The position numbers and the translations under genes are program-made. Shown in pieces: positions 14,960-14,985 of a stretch of 14,985 nucleotides of DNA (position 1 is its first letter; each line of letters begins with the position of its first letter). Source of the stretch: JAIVJN01 sp036732565 (GTDB lineage Bacteria; Acidobacteriota; Vicinamibacteria; Vicinamibacterales; UBA2999); the NCBI GenBank assembly GCA_036732565.1, contig DAINCF010000136.1, positions 1 through 14,985 of the forward strand. The letters are read 5' to 3'. The notes below the pieces were generated by a model. That model saw only the letters and a list, made by a program, of their open reading frames with translations, was not told the origin of the DNA and ran no database searches.

Positions 14960-14983
14960 GGGCGGTTCGCGAACCGCCCCTAC
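14956..14983. repeat. Perfect 28-bp palindrome, copy 2 (end of AraC-type gene)
   Basis: Identical to the copy at 1984-2011, left arm GTAGGGGCGGTTCG. Here it lies at the 3' end of the regulator gene and its second to fourth bases (TAG) are the stop codon. It could form a 14-bp stem in the mRNA tail. No T-run follows within the two bases left in the window. Confidence 0.95.
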
Positions 14984-14985
14984 CC

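Overview
This is a GC-rich bacterial window with ten protein genes and almost no spare DNA. The best guess for the source is an Acidobacteriota genome, perhaps of the Vicinamibacteria type. That rests on a duplicated MacB/FtsX-type permease of the 'ADOP' kind at the left edge and a Ser/Thr kinase with a large polytopic C-terminal region, both common in that phylum. It is inference; no rRNA or other marker gene is present, and I saw no tRNA, CRISPR array or insertion sequence.

Layout: (1) 1-1478, + strand: the C-terminal half or more of an ADOP-type permease, cut by the window edge. (2) 1479-1640: a short gap made largely of AGGCCT-core palindromic repeats. (3) 4386-1641, - strand: an operon of CaiB/BaiF CoA-transferase, secreted alpha/beta hydrolase and class I methyltransferase, joined by 4-bp stop/start overlaps. 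(4) 4517-5299, + strand: a crotonase-fold protein divergent from that operon, across a gap holding a strong hairpin and an inverted repeat. (5) 6482-5286, - strand: a class V serine/alanine-glyoxylate-type aminotransferase, convergent with the crotonase gene. (6) 6571-13324, + strand: a fused FAD/Fe-S 2-hydroxyacid dehydrogenase, a MatC-type carboxylate carrier (4-bp overlap) and a Ser/Thr kinase starting 14 bp later. (7) 13399-14959, + strand: an isochorismatase-family hydrolase overlapping a GlxA-type AraC regulator.

Functionally the centre reads as a 2-hydroxyacid/glyoxylate module: the carrier may import the acid, the flavo-iron-sulfur enzyme oxidises it to a 2-oxoacid, and the divergent aminotransferase would use glyoxylate if glycolate is the substrate. 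The CoA-transferase and crotonase suggest neighbouring acyl-CoA chemistry. The last pair looks like a small hydrolase with its own regulator.

The most unusual signal is not a gene but a set of short palindromic elements that sit in or at the ends of genes. A perfect 28-bp palindrome lies in frame inside the methyltransferase. An identical copy supplies the stop codon of the AraC-type gene. A third, imperfect palindrome lies in frame in the linker of the dehydrogenase. The AGGCCT repeats supply the last codons and stop of the methyltransferase. This resembles the behaviour of Rickettsia palindromic elements.
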